Below are positions 1 through 6,766 of a stretch of 10,642 nucleotides of DNA, one piece after another. The translations under genes and the position numbers were made by a program. The notes under the pieces were generated by a model. That model saw nothing but the letters and a program-made list of their open reading frames with translations. It was not told the DNA's origin and made no database searches. The stretch lies in contig CABUXM010000069.1 in the NCBI GenBank assembly GCA_902495545.1, forward strand, positions 1 through 10,642, read 5' to 3'. Position 1 is the stretch's first letter; each line of letters begins with the position of its first letter. The DNA is from an uncultured Collinsella sp. GTDB taxonomy: Bacteria; Actinomycetota; Coriobacteriia; Coriobacteriales; Coriobacteriaceae.

Positions 1-115
1 CTACGTCGAGGCCGGCGATCTGACCGTCGCCACCGCCGGCGATCCCCGCATGAGCGTCCAGCTCGAGGACAAGGTCTCCTCGACCAACGTCGCTTACGTC
101 GCTCAGGTGCGCTAA
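1..115 (+). CDS. pyk: C-terminal end of a protein, probably pyruvate kinase (5' part outside the window)
   Basis: The window opens inside a plus-strand reading frame (codons from position 2) that ends with TAA at 113-115, giving 37 residues. The tail has the pattern GDLTVATAGDP, then SSTNVAYVAQV. This fits the last strands of the pyruvate kinase C-terminal domain, where family members read roughly GDLVVITAG-P-(G/S)TTN-V-V. Pyruvate kinase converts phosphoenolpyruvate and ADP to pyruvate and ATP in the cytoplasm at the end of glycolysis. The assignment rests on this short tail only, and no catalytic residues are visible. A strong terminator follows 29 bases after the stop, so this is the last gene of its transcript. 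It could be another protein with a similar C-terminal fold. Confidence 0.55.
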   Translation, partial: YVEAGDLTVATAGDPRMSVQLEDKVSSTNVAYVAQVR

Positions 116-143
116 ATCGTACTTGCAAGCACGCTTGCATTGC

Positions 144-181
144 AAAGGGCCCGGAAGGCATTGCCTTCCGGGCCCTTTTTT
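144..181 (+). terminator. Rho-independent terminator of the pyk-like gene
   Basis: Two perfect 17-base arms (144-160 and 162-178) around one central base form a long GC-rich hairpin, and the real loop opens a few bases into the arms. A run of T (176-181) follows on the plus strand. On the minus strand only three T follow, so it should act mainly on plus-strand transcription, though it could also catch transcripts arriving from the minus-strand gene ending at 318. A smaller inverted repeat (TGCAAGC 124-130, GCTTGCA 133-139) lies just before it. Confidence 0.9.
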
Positions 182-183
182 AG

Positions 184-321
184 ACCTTCTTCGTATGCCG
201 CATCATCGATTTGCGTTCAGTCGCAAGCCTCTCCGATGCCGAGCGCACCACCGAAGATGCCCTGCGACGGGAGCTATTGGTCGATTGGGATGAGCTGTTC
301 GCCGTCAAGCCGGCCGGCTAG
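184..321 (+). pseudogene. Orphan coding-like fragment without a start codon
   Basis: Between the terminator and the converging minus-strand gene, one plus-strand frame is open from a TAG at 181-183 to a TAG at 319-321, 45 codons. Its second half reads like a real protein end (SLSDAERTTEDALRRELLVD, then WDELFAVKPAG) and uses mostly G or C in third positions. There is no ATG in this frame. The only plausible start is TTG at 211, which has no ribosome binding site before it. It overlaps the neighbouring gene by only four bases, so it is not simply an antisense shadow of that gene. The best explanation is a decayed C-terminal remnant of a lost gene. I do not recognise a family, and chance openness in GC-rich DNA remains possible. 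Confidence 0.25.
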
Positions 322-1166
322 CAGCTAGCGATCAGGGGGACTGCGGGAACGTCAGAAGCAGCAACGCGAGCCGCAAATCCCGCCTCGGTTAGCTCGATGA
401 CCTCGGTAAATGTTGCATCGAAGAACTCCTCGGTTAGCAGGCGATACGGCGGATGATCGGGCTCACCGGGGTTTTCGCGCACAATCTCGTGCATGACGCC
501 GATGGCCTTGAGCACATACTCCTTATGGATGGGATACTGCCCAAAACGCGTCGCCGCAGTATACAGGCGATCGGTCGCGCGCGGAATCGAAACAATGCCG
601 AGCGTCTTACCAAACCAGTCAAAGTCACCTTGCTTTTTAATGCGGAATTCCTCGCACGGCTTGCCGCCGTGCGCCTCCAGGTACTGATTCACGCGCGTAT
701 TCCATACGGTATCGGCCACCAGATGCGACCAGACGCCCAGCGTTAAATCGAGCAGCGACTGCGCCACATCTTCGGACGCAAGCGAGAACTCACTAGCGCC
801 GGGACCGACAACCGGCTCGGCATCCCTGTAGCGCTGGGGATAGTGCACACGATTCAGTCGCTCGCGCTCCTCGATAATCGAGGTCGCCGCGGCCGGCGCA
901 CCGGTGGGAGAACTTTTAAGCAGCGGTGCCACATAGGTATCCCAGAACTCATGCTCACGAGGCTTAGGGATAGGCTCGGGCTTTGCAAAGTGCGTAATGC
1001 GATACGGAATGGGATCGGCGATACCGGGAACCATATAGCCCACAAAAATGTCCGGAACCACGCAGCCAAACAAAAAGGCATTGCGGTCGCGCACGCTATC
1101 GGCAAGCGCACTGGTGCGCTCCAGCAAACGCTCCGTCTGAGCGATATGAATGTTCCAACTTGGCAT
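318..1166 (-). CDS. Zinc-dependent phospholipase C family protein (putative)
   Basis: A protein of 282 residues. It resembles the bacterial zinc-dependent phospholipase C / S1-P1 nuclease-like family, in which Trp, His and Asp residues on a helical bundle hold metal ions. Visible pieces that fit are MPSWNIHIA at the N-terminus (W4, H7), FLFGCVVPDI at 31-40 (D39), THF at 58-60 (H59) and LGVWSHLVADTVWN at 143-156 (H148, D152). There is no signal peptide, so a cytoplasmic protein is likely. The real substrate is unknown; many family members are annotated by homology only. I chose the ATG at 1166 because a GGGGGT sits five bases before it. An in-frame ATG at 1178 would add four residues but lacks a ribosome site and lies very close to the candidate promoter. 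The gene lies downstream of cbiO on the same strand but has its own candidate promoter, and nothing ties it to metal uptake. Confidence 0.6.
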   Translation of the reverse strand: MPSWNIHIAQTERLLERTSALADSVRDRNAFLFGCVVPDIFVGYMVPGIADPIPYRITHFAKPEPIPKPREHEFWDTYVAPLLKSSPTGAPAAATSIIEERERLNRVHYPQRYRDAEPVVGPGASEFSLASEDVAQSLLDLTLGVWSHLVADTVWNTRVNQYLEAHGGKPCEEFRIKKQGDFDWFGKTLGIVSIPRATDRLYTAATRFGQYPIHKEYVLKAIGVMHEIVRENPGEPDHPPYRLLTEEFFDATFTEVIELTEAGFAARVAASDVPAVPLIASC

Positions 1167-1192
1167 AGCCACCCCCATAAAAAACCTGGATA

Positions 1193-1201
1193 ACTATACC
1201 A
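1193..1201 (-). promoter_or_regulatory. Candidate extended -10 promoter of the phospholipase C-like gene
   Basis: On the minus strand the bases TGG then TATAGT form an extended -10 element. No good -35 hexamer is found at the usual distance. A transcript starting about seven bases further on would leave a leader of roughly 20 bases before the ATG at 1166, which agrees with that start choice. This is weak evidence based on motif alone. Confidence 0.35.
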
Positions 1202-1208
1202 TCACGGC

Positions 1209-1226
1209 AAAGCCGCGCGGGCGGCT
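1209..1226 (-). terminator. Candidate terminator after cbiO
   Basis: Read on the minus strand, AGCCGC and GCGGCT pair around a CCGC loop, followed by only a short T run (TTTGCC). It lies 20 bases beyond the cbiO stop, where the cbiMQO transcript would be expected to end, and just before the next gene's candidate promoter. The poor T tract means read-through into the phospholipase C-like gene is possible. Confidence 0.4.
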
Positions 1227-1246
1227 ACGCATCCTCTACGCAGCAA

Positions 1247-2041
1247 CTAGTCCGTAGCACCGCTTTCGGTTCCATACGACGGCACGGGCGCCTCGACCAC
1301 ATGGTGATATCGATCGATATAGATGGCACGGGCCCCCAGGCGGCGCACCAAATCTTGATGGTGCGTACTCATCAAGACCGTCTTACCCGCCGCGACGTAG
1401 GCCAGCAAGAAGTTGACCACGATGTCGCATGAATCCTCGTCGAGACCGTTGGTGGGCTCGTCGAGCACCAAGATATCCGGGTTCATCGACACCACCGCAG
1501 CCAGCGCAACGCGCTTCTTTTGCCCGCCCGAAAGCTGATAGGGCGAGGCATCGACCAGATCGGCAACCTGGAACAGCTCCATGGCATCGCGCACGCGGCG
1601 CTCGAGCTCGTCTGTCGGCAGCCCCATCTGCGCGGGACCAAAAGCAACTTCCTCGCCCACCGTAGCGCAGAACAGCTGGGCGTCGGCATTCTGGAACACA
1701 AAGCCCACGCGCTGATGAAAACGCTGAGCGGCTGCGGAATCCTTGAGATATGCCGCATCGATCACGTGCCCGTCAAACAGGTACGCACCCGCGTCCGCGA
1801 GCTCAAGGCCGTTGATAAGGCGCATAATCGTCGTCTTGCCGCAGCCGTTGGGACCGAGCAAGGCAACGAGTTCACCACGATCGACCTGCAGCGACACACC
1901 ATCGACAACCGTATGCCCCGCATAGGAGAACACCACGTCGCGCAGCTCGATGAGCGGCACGACCTCGGCGCCGCCCGCACCGTTCGTGCCCGCCGCACTA
2001 TTCATATCGATCGTCAAAACGTCGCCCTTCCCTATTTGCAT
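1247..2041 (-). CDS. cbiO: Energy-coupling factor ABC transporter ATP-binding protein CbiO
   Basis: The ATPase of the cobalt/nickel ECF importer: it hydrolyses ATP on the inner face of the membrane and drives uptake through CbiQ and CbiM. All ABC motifs are present (numbering for 264 residues): Walker A GPNGCGKTT at 63-71, Q-loop VFQNADAQLF at 115-124, signature LSGGQ at 170-174, Walker B ILVLDEP at 190-196 and switch His at 227. It is the last gene of cbiM-cbiQ-cbiO. The start is uncertain. The frame is open far upstream into cbiQ, but residues before about 28 are a Gly/Ala-rich stretch outside the conserved domain. ATG 2041 lies 22 bases after the cbiQ stop with a GGGG directly against it. 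TTG 2017 has the best ribosome site (GGGAAGGG, seven bases away). ATG 2005 is also possible. Function is certain at family level; the metal is not. Confidence 0.93.
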   Translation of the reverse strand: MQIGKGDVLTIDMNSAAGTNGAGGAEVVPLIELRDVVFSYAGHTVVDGVSLQVDRGELVALLGPNGCGKTTIMRLINGLELADAGAYLFDGHVIDAAYLKDSAAAQRFHQRVGFVFQNADAQLFCATVGEEVAFGPAQMGLPTDELERRVRDAMELFQVADLVDASPYQLSGGQKKRVALAAVVSMNPDILVLDEPTNGLDEDSCDIVVNFLLAYVAAGKTVLMSTHHQDLVRRLGARAIYIDRYHHVVEAPVPSYGTESGATD

Positions 2042-2063
2042 CCCCAGCCAGAACCAGCAGCGC

Positions 2064-2906
2064 CTACAGCACGGCGCACAACACTGCCAGCAGCGCCACG
2101 CCGGCCGCATAGACCGCATCACGCCAGCCAAACCCGGCGCGCGCGGGCGCCGGATACGCACCGGCAAAGCCGCGGCAAAGCATAGCCTCATCCATCGCGC
2201 GGCTGCATTCCATCGCCTTGATAAAGGTCATGCCCATGATACCCGCCAGCGAGTCGGTGCGCGAAAAACCCGCAGGTGCACGGCCAACGCTGCGCAGCAT
2301 GACCGATTCGCACAGATCGTGCGCCGTGCGTCCCAGCACCTCGATATGCTTGAACGCCATATCAAACGTAAAGATAACTTCGTCGGGTAGATGTAGCATC
2401 TTGAGCGCCGCCGACATGCGGCTCCACGTGAGGGTCCACGAAACACCCAGCACCATCGACACATTAATAAACGTCTTGAGCGCGATCTTGAGCATGGCAC
2501 CCGTGGCAGACGCGCCCAGCAGCAGGGCAGGCAGTGCCAGAACCACCGCGAGCCCCGCAGCGCCAAGCGCCGGCACAAAGGTTGCCCGCAGCCCGCGTAC
2601 GGGGCGCACGGCAACGAGCACCAGCGCGATAGCCGCCATCAACATGAGGTACAGCGGGCTCTGCGTCAGGCACACGCACAGAACGCAAACGAACATCCCT
2701 ACCAAACGCACCGGGGCCGAAACGGAAGAAAGGGCGCGGTCGATTATCGACCCGCCCTTGTGTGAGCCGCCGCCCAGGCGAACCCGTTCAAGCAGGCTCG
2801 CCAGGTGCAGGACATTCTTTTGCATCACACGATGCCGAGCCCCCACGGGCTCGTATCGCTCCTCAGCCGCAAGCCAGCTAGGCAGCTCGGCTATTGCCAT
2901 GAGCAC
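2064..2906 (-). CDS. cbiQ: Energy-coupling factor transporter transmembrane protein CbiQ (EcfT)
   Basis: The T component of the ECF importer, a 280-residue membrane protein that couples CbiO to the substrate-binding CbiM. Hydrophobic segments lie around residues 67-82 and 83-100, then 108-133, 145-160 and the C-terminal end (263-280), a layout typical of EcfT. Between them are charged cytoplasmic helices, including SRMSAALKMLHLPDEV and EAMLCRGF. The latter sits where the family has its Ala-Arg-Gly coupling motif that docks into the ATPase, here with Cys for Ala. It starts inside the end of cbiM: GTG 2906 overlaps cbiM by 29 bases with an AAGGA about five bases before it, and the in-frame ATG at 2900 is an equally possible start. 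The overlap indicates translational coupling and a single transcript. A long hydrophilic N-terminal stretch (about 1-65) precedes the first membrane helix. Confidence 0.92.
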   Translation of the reverse strand: MLMAIAELPSWLAAEERYEPVGARHRVMQKNVLHLASLLERVRLGGGSHKGGSIIDRALSSVSAPVRLVGMFVCVLCVCLTQSPLYLMLMAAIALVLVAVRPVRGLRATFVPALGAAGLAVVLALPALLLGASATGAMLKIALKTFINVSMVLGVSWTLTWSRMSAALKMLHLPDEVIFTFDMAFKHIEVLGRTAHDLCESVMLRSVGRAPAGFSRTDSLAGIMGMTFIKAMECSRAMDEAMLCRGFAGAYPAPARAGFGWRDAVYAAGVALLAVLCAVL

Positions 2907-3963
2907 CGCTTTCCTTGACCGTCAGCGAGACCAGGCGGAATGCGATAGTGAGCACCGCCACGCCAATCACGCCCGAAAGAATATACATCGCGGCCTGGCC
3001 GGCAAAGCCAAGGCCCTGCTCCTCGGAATAGGCCTGCAGATAATCGCCCGTGGGCAGGGCATCGGCAAAGGTCGGGGTATCGAGGCCGACCGAAGCCTGC
3101 AGACTGTCGTCGCCAGCCTCCTGAACGGCGGTCGCGGCGCCTTCGGCGTCCCACTCGCCCCAAGCGTCACCGGTGGCAAGCAAGCCGAGCGGCGTGGCCG
3201 CCACGAGCACGGCGACCAGAATGAGCGTGGGGACCAGCGAGGTCTTCTTGGCAGCAGCGCCCTCGGCAGCAAGCTGGCCATCGACGGCCTCGGGCCCGAC
3301 GATAATGCTCGGCGCCGTCTTCTTAATGAAACCGTAGATGGCGGCCGTCGCAACGCCCTCGATCACGCCGGCAACCAGCATATGCGGGATCAACATGGCC
3401 GGAATAGCCACGGACAGCGGGAAGGGGCAGTACAGCGGCGCGCCCGAAGCGTTGGTGAAGAGCATCGGCTGAATACCGAACTCGATCGCCGCGCACAGGG
3501 CCGCCAGACACAGACCGACCCAACCGCTCACGATGGCAGAAGCCGAGGTGCCCCAGCTCTTGTCGTGCAGACGGCTGTTGAGCGCACGGAACACGATAGC
3601 AGCGGTAAACGGCAGCACAAAGGCCATGTTAAAGCAGTTGGCGCCAAAGGACAGAACGCCGCCGTCGCCAAACAGCAGCGCCTGCAGCGCGAGTGCAACC
3701 GAGACTGCAATGGCAGCAGCCTCGGGGCCTAGCAGCAGCGTGATGAGCGCGCCACCAACAGCGTGACCAGTGGTGCCGCCAGGCAGCGGCACGTTGAACA
3801 TCATGAGCAAAAAGGAGAACGCAGCGCAAATACCCAGAAAGGCCATATGCTCGCGATCGAGCGTGGCGTGTACCTTTTTGATGCAATGGACCCAAACGGG
3901 CACCATCGCCACCGCCATAACGGCATCGGTCTGCGGGGACAGATAATTATCGGGAATATGCAT
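2878..3963 (-). CDS. cbiM: Cobalt/nickel ECF transporter substrate-binding permease CbiM with fused C-terminal CbiN/NikN-like domain
   Basis: The membrane S component that selects cobalt or nickel, 361 residues. The N-terminus MHIPDNYLSP is the family hallmark: in the NikM crystal structure the amino group of Met1, His2 and His67 bind the metal, and here His2 and His67 (TTGHAVGG, 64-71) are both in register. This fixes the start at ATG 3963 (AGAGGG just before it); a longer frame adding MRGL would destroy the site. Hydrophobic segments follow to about residue 213. After a linker, residues 243-262 form another helix and TPLGLLATGDAWGEW opens a periplasmic-type domain closed by a last helix at 326-345. 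That is the CbiN/NikN (PDGLE-like) part often fused to CbiM, which explains why no separate cbiN exists here. Family members usually read HIPDG; this has HIPDN. Motifs alone do not separate Co from Ni. Confidence 0.93.
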   Translation of the reverse strand: MHIPDNYLSPQTDAVMAVAMVPVWVHCIKKVHATLDREHMAFLGICAAFSFLLMMFNVPLPGGTTGHAVGGALITLLLGPEAAAIAVSVALALQALLFGDGGVLSFGANCFNMAFVLPFTAAIVFRALNSRLHDKSWGTSASAIVSGWVGLCLAALCAAIEFGIQPMLFTNASGAPLYCPFPLSVAIPAMLIPHMLVAGVIEGVATAAIYGFIKKTAPSIIVGPEAVDGQLAAEGAAAKKTSLVPTLILVAVLVAATPLGLLATGDAWGEWDAEGAATAVQEAGDDSLQASVGLDTPTFADALPTGDYLQAYSEEQGLGFAGQAAMYILSGVIGVAVLTIAFRLVSLTVKESGAHGNSRAA

Positions 3964-3987
3964 GAGCCCTCTCAATCAGAACGTTGC

Positions 3988-4015
3988 GTGTTACGTTTCC
4001 AACAATCCGTAACAC
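3988..4015 (-). promoter_or_regulatory. Operator-like inverted repeat in the cbiM leader
   Basis: Perfect 8-base arms GTGTTACG and CGTAACAC are separated by 12 bases. The repeat lies 25-52 bases before the cbiM start and directly after the predicted transcription start, a position where a bound repressor would block initiation or where an RNA hairpin would form at the very 5' end of the message. The centre is not the GTATGA/TCATAC pattern of NikR, and no cobalamin riboswitch sequence is present. Which regulator uses it is unknown. Confidence 0.45.
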
Positions 4016-4024
4016 CGACTCTGC

Positions 4025-4053
4025 ATACTAACAAAAAGGCGCACCGCCCACAA
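4025..4053 (-). promoter_or_regulatory. Candidate sigma-70-type promoter of cbiMQO
   Basis: On the minus strand TTGTGG (4053-4048) and TAGTAT (4030-4025) are spaced by exactly 17 bases. Transcription would begin near 4018, leaving a leader of about 55 bases that begins with the inverted repeat at 3988-4015. Confidence 0.5.
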
Positions 4054-4086
4054 CGCAGCACGCCCTTGCAATACGTACGTTATTAA

Positions 4087-4180
4087 CCCAGGTCCACGCA
4101 CCGTCCAATAAAGGCCCATGCACTCCCAACTTTCCGGTCACCCGGAAGAAGGTGCAGTCCGCTCGCAACAAGGTTAACGC
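4087..4180. other. Gene-free stretch with partial secondary structure between pheT and cbiM
   Basis: No coding frame is convincing here. On the minus strand there is a six-pair hairpin TTCCGG-GTGA-CCGGAA with a GNRA-type loop (4125-4146). TGCAC and GTGCA form a possible stem around it, and GTTAACC pairs with GGTTAAT as an outer closing stem at the two ends. It lies upstream of the predicted cbiM promoter, so a cbiM leader function is unlikely. On the plus strand it would run into the CCCC-GAGA-GGGG-TTTT hairpin at 4191-4206. I match it to no known RNA family. Confidence 0.3.
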
Positions 4181-4181
4181 A

Positions 4182-4276
4182 GGAACCCGCCCCCGAGAGG
4201 GGTTTTCTAAGGCAACATCCCGCAGCCGCGAAGCGGGGAGGACGTTGCCGTGAAAACCCCGCAGGGGGCGGGTTCC
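4182..4276. repeat. 95-base nested palindrome downstream of pheT
   Basis: The ends are perfect 13-base inverted arms (4182-4194 and 4264-4276). Inside are further matching arms: GGGGTTTTC 4199-4207 with GAAAACCCC 4252-4260, GGCAACATCC 4211-4220 with GGACGTTGCC 4240-4249 (one G-T pair), and a tip CCGC-GAA-GCGG at 4226-4236. The whole can fold as one long hairpin. Alternatively each end can form its own short terminator hairpin, one for each strand: CCCC-GAGA-GGGG-TTTT on plus, and the one at 4252-4272 on minus. It may be a bidirectional terminator or a copy of a dispersed palindromic element; only one copy is in this window. Confidence 0.75.
4252..4272 (-). terminator. Probable pheT terminator
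   Basis: Read on the minus strand, CCCGC and GCGGG pair around CCCCT, followed by GTTTTC. It starts 17 bases after the pheT stop codon and forms part of the larger palindrome at 4182-4276. The T run is only four bases, so efficiency is uncertain. Confidence 0.55.
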
Positions 4277-4288
4277 GAACGGCAAAGA

Positions 4289-6742
4289 TTACGAGCGAAC
4301 CTCGCCGTTTACGCCCTTGCACACCTTGGTGACGATCTTCTGATGCGCCTTCTCGACCTCTTCGCTGGTGAGCGTGTGGTCGTCGGAGCGATACGTAAGC
4401 GCAAAGGCCATGGACTTCTTGCCCGCACCGATGCGGACCGGATCGCGGTAGACATCGAACAGGCGCACGCCCTCGAGCAGCTTGCCGCCGGCACTGGTAA
4501 TGCGACGCTCAAGATCCTCGCAGGTCACAGTGTTGTCGACCACAATGGCAAGGTCATGCTCAACAGCCGGGTACTGCGAGAACTCGCGATAGTTCTCCTG
4601 GTTGCGGGCGCCCTTAATCAGCTTGTCCAAGTCGAGCTCAAAGGCAACGACGACCTCATCGATGCCCATAGCCTCGCGCGCCTCGGGGTGAATCTCGCCG
4701 ACCCAGCCCAGCACAGTTCCGCCGGACAGAACCTCGGCCGCACGACCCGGCTGCAAGAAAGCGTAGCCCTCGCCCTCGACGGGACGGAAGCGAACCTTCT
4801 CGATGCGCAGCTGGGCGAGCAGCTCCTCGACAATGCCCTTGCCAAAGAAGAAGCGCAGCTTGCGGTACTTCATGTTCCAGGACTGCTCGCTCCACTGACC
4901 CGAGAGCACACCCGCCACGGACTTGGTCTCCTTGGGCAGGCTGGCGTTCTCGCGACCGTGGAACAGGTTGCCGACCTCGTACAGGTGCACGTTGGGCGTA
5001 CCGTGCGCCTCGTTGTAGGCCACGGACTGCAGCAGGCCCGGCAGCAGCGAACGACGCATCTCGGTCTGCTCGGCCACCAGCGGGTTCATGAGCACCACGG
5101 GGCAGCCGCGGCCTTCGGTGGACATGCCAATCTTCTCCAGGTCGCCCGGGGCGGCAAAGCCAAAGGTTGTGGTCTCGTTGAGGCCACAGGCGCGCAGGAT
5201 CTCGCCGACCTTGCGGGTAAGCTTCTGCTCGCGCGTCAGGCCGCCGATATGGTTCTTGGCAGCCGGAATGGTCGCCGTGACGCGACCCATGCCCCACAGG
5301 CGCAGGACCTCCTCGATCAGGTCGATCTCACGCGGCAGGTCGGGACGGAAGCTCGGCGGCGTGACCATGAAGTCCTCACCGTCGCGCTCGACGGTGCAGC
5401 CCAGACGGGTGAGCGAACGCTCGATAAAGTCGGGCTCGATGTCGGCACCGCAGATGGCATGCACGCGGGCCAGGCGCAGCTTAATGCTGTCGATGGACTT
5501 AGGCGCGGGGAACACGTCGACATAGCCGGGAGCGACCTCGCCGCTGGCGATCTCCTCGATGAGCGCGCAGGTAACGTTGGCGACATCCACGCAGCCGGTC
5601 TCGTCGACCTGGCGCTCAAAACGGATGGAGGCATCGGAGATCAGCGACAGGTCGCGGCTGGTGTGCGAGGTGCGGCCGGCGTTGAAGCAGGCGCTCTCGA
5701 CCATCACGTCGACGGTGTCGTCCTCGATCTCGGAATCCATGCCGCCCATAACGCCGGCCAACGCCACGGGGCGCTCGCCGTCGGTGATAAGGCCCATGCC
5801 GGCGTCGAGCACGCGCTCCTCGCCGTCGAGCGTCGTGAATTTCTCATCCTGCTGGGCGGCGCGAACCACCACGCAACGCCTGCCATCGCGCTCGGCAAAG
5901 GTGTCCAGGTCAAAGGCGTGCAGCGGCTGACCGGTGAGCATCATCACGTAGTTGGTGATGTCGACGATGTTGTTGTGCGGGCGCACGCCCAGGGCGTTGA
6001 GGCGTTTGACCATCCAGTCGGGCGACGGGCCGACCTTGACGTTGCGCACGATGCGGGCAACGTAGCGGTCGCACAGGCCCTCGTCGGCAATCTCGACGGA
6101 AAGCTCGTCGTCGGTCGCGCGGCCGGTCTCGGCCTTGATGGCGGGCAGCTCAACGTGGAAATCGCGGTCGAAGATGGCGCCGGTCTCGCGGGCCATGCCG
6201 ATCATGGACAGGCAGTCGGGGCGGTTGGGCGTGATCTCGCAGTCGAGCACGGTATCACTCGAGCCCACGTACTCGGCAAACGGCATGCCGCAGGGCGTAT
6301 CCTCGGGCAGGATCATGATGCCGGAGTGGTCGCCACCCAGGCCGAGCTCGCGCGCGGAGCAGTTCATGCCCATGGACACAACGCCGCGAAGCTTGCTCTT
6401 CTTGATCTTGACGTCGCCGGGAAGCACGGCGCCGATCATTGCCGTGACGATGTGGTCGCCGGCCTCGAAGTTCTGCGCGCCGCAGACGATCTGCAGCGGA
6501 GCGGGATTGCCGTCGGTGTCGAGGTTCTTGTCGCCCACGTCGACCGAGCACACATACATGTGGTCGCTATCGGGGTGCGGGGTCTTGGTGAGCACCTTGG
6601 CAGTCACCACATGGTCGAAGGACTCGCCCACGGTGTCGATCGCCTCGACCTCGGTGCCGGTACGGATATATTCGTCCGAAAGGGTCTTGGGATCCTCCGG
6701 AATATCGATCATGGTCTTGAGCCAGTCGTAAGAAACACGCAT
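4289..6742 (-). CDS. pheT: Phenylalanine--tRNA ligase subunit beta
   Basis: The beta subunit of the heterotetrameric phenylalanyl-tRNA synthetase, 817 residues, close to the usual bacterial size. It binds tRNA-Phe and carries the editing site that removes misacylated Tyr. Domains follow the family order: N-terminal MRVSYDWLKT, OB-fold tRNA-binding domain about 41-150 (HPDSDHMYVC, GVVSMGMNCSARELGL), B3/B4 editing domain about 215-395 (RPHNNIVDITNYVM 254-267, GQPLHAFD 271-278), B5 domain about 412-482 (RPDLPREIDLIEEVLRLWG, 466-484), inactive synthetase core about 490-690 (LMNPLVAEQTEMRRSLLPGL, 551-570) and a C-terminal ferredoxin-fold anticodon-binding domain about 722-815. The start ATG 6742 has AAAGGAG nine bases before it. 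It follows pheS on the same strand after an unusually long 161-base gap, presumably on the same T-box-controlled transcript. Confidence 0.98.
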   Translation of the reverse strand: MRVSYDWLKTMIDIPEDPKTLSDEYIRTGTEVEAIDTVGESFDHVVTAKVLTKTPHPDSDHMYVCSVDVGDKNLDTDGNPAPLQIVCGAQNFEAGDHIVTAMIGAVLPGDVKIKKSKLRGVVSMGMNCSARELGLGGDHSGIMILPEDTPCGMPFAEYVGSSDTVLDCEITPNRPDCLSMIGMARETGAIFDRDFHVELPAIKAETGRATDDELSVEIADEGLCDRYVARIVRNVKVGPSPDWMVKRLNALGVRPHNNIVDITNYVMMLTGQPLHAFDLDTFAERDGRRCVVVRAAQQDEKFTTLDGEERVLDAGMGLITDGERPVALAGVMGGMDSEIEDDTVDVMVESACFNAGRTSHTSRDLSLISDASIRFERQVDETGCVDVANVTCALIEEIASGEVAPGYVDVFPAPKSIDSIKLRLARVHAICGADIEPDFIERSLTRLGCTVERDGEDFMVTPPSFRPDLPREIDLIEEVLRLWGMGRVTATIPAAKNHIGGLTREQKLTRKVGEILRACGLNETTTFGFAAPGDLEKIGMSTEGRGCPVVLMNPLVAEQTEMRRSLLPGLLQSVAYNEAHGTPNVHLYEVGNLFHGRENASLPKETKSVAGVLSGQWSEQSWNMKYRKLRFFFGKGIVEELLAQLRIEKVRFRPVEGEGYAFLQPGRAAEVLSGGTVLGWVGEIHPEAREAMGIDEVVVAFELDLDKLIKGARNQENYREFSQYPAVEHDLAIVVDNTVTCEDLERRITSAGGKLLEGVRLFDVYRDPVRIGAGKKSMAFALTYRSDDHTLTSEEVEKAHQKIVTKVCKGVNGEVRS

Positions 6743-6766
6743 CTAACTGGTCTCCTTTCATAAATG

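Noticed and set aside
140..328. 62-codon plus-strand ORF beginning at 140
   Set aside because: It starts before and runs through the terminator hairpin, is Ser/Pro-rich and has no ribosome binding site.
1247..2191. Longer N-terminus of CbiO reaching to 2191
   Set aside because: The extra 50 codons lie inside cbiQ in another frame, are Arg/Cys/Trp-rich and precede any conserved CbiO sequence.
2218..3732. 504-codon plus-strand frame opposite cbiQ and cbiM
   Set aside because: It spans two genes and their overlap, has an Arg/Ser/Ala-rich composition and no recognisable domain; it is an antisense shadow.
4087..4180. Resemblance of the plus strand (GGTCACCCGGAAGAAGG) to the conserved core of SRP RNA
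   Set aside because: The CCGGAA here is one arm of a six-pair hairpin with a TCAC loop, not the GGAA tetraloop with the asymmetric internal loop that SRP RNA requires.
3964..4288. Cobalamin or NiCo riboswitch before cbiM
   Set aside because: I looked for the B12-box and the conserved GC-rich core elements on the minus strand and found none, and the predicted leader is too short for either.
4250..6763. 837-codon open frame on the plus strand opposite pheT
   Set aside because: It mirrors pheT codon by codon. In GC-rich genes with G or C in third positions the opposite strand often stays open. Its translation is low in complexity and matches no family, while pheT has every expected domain.
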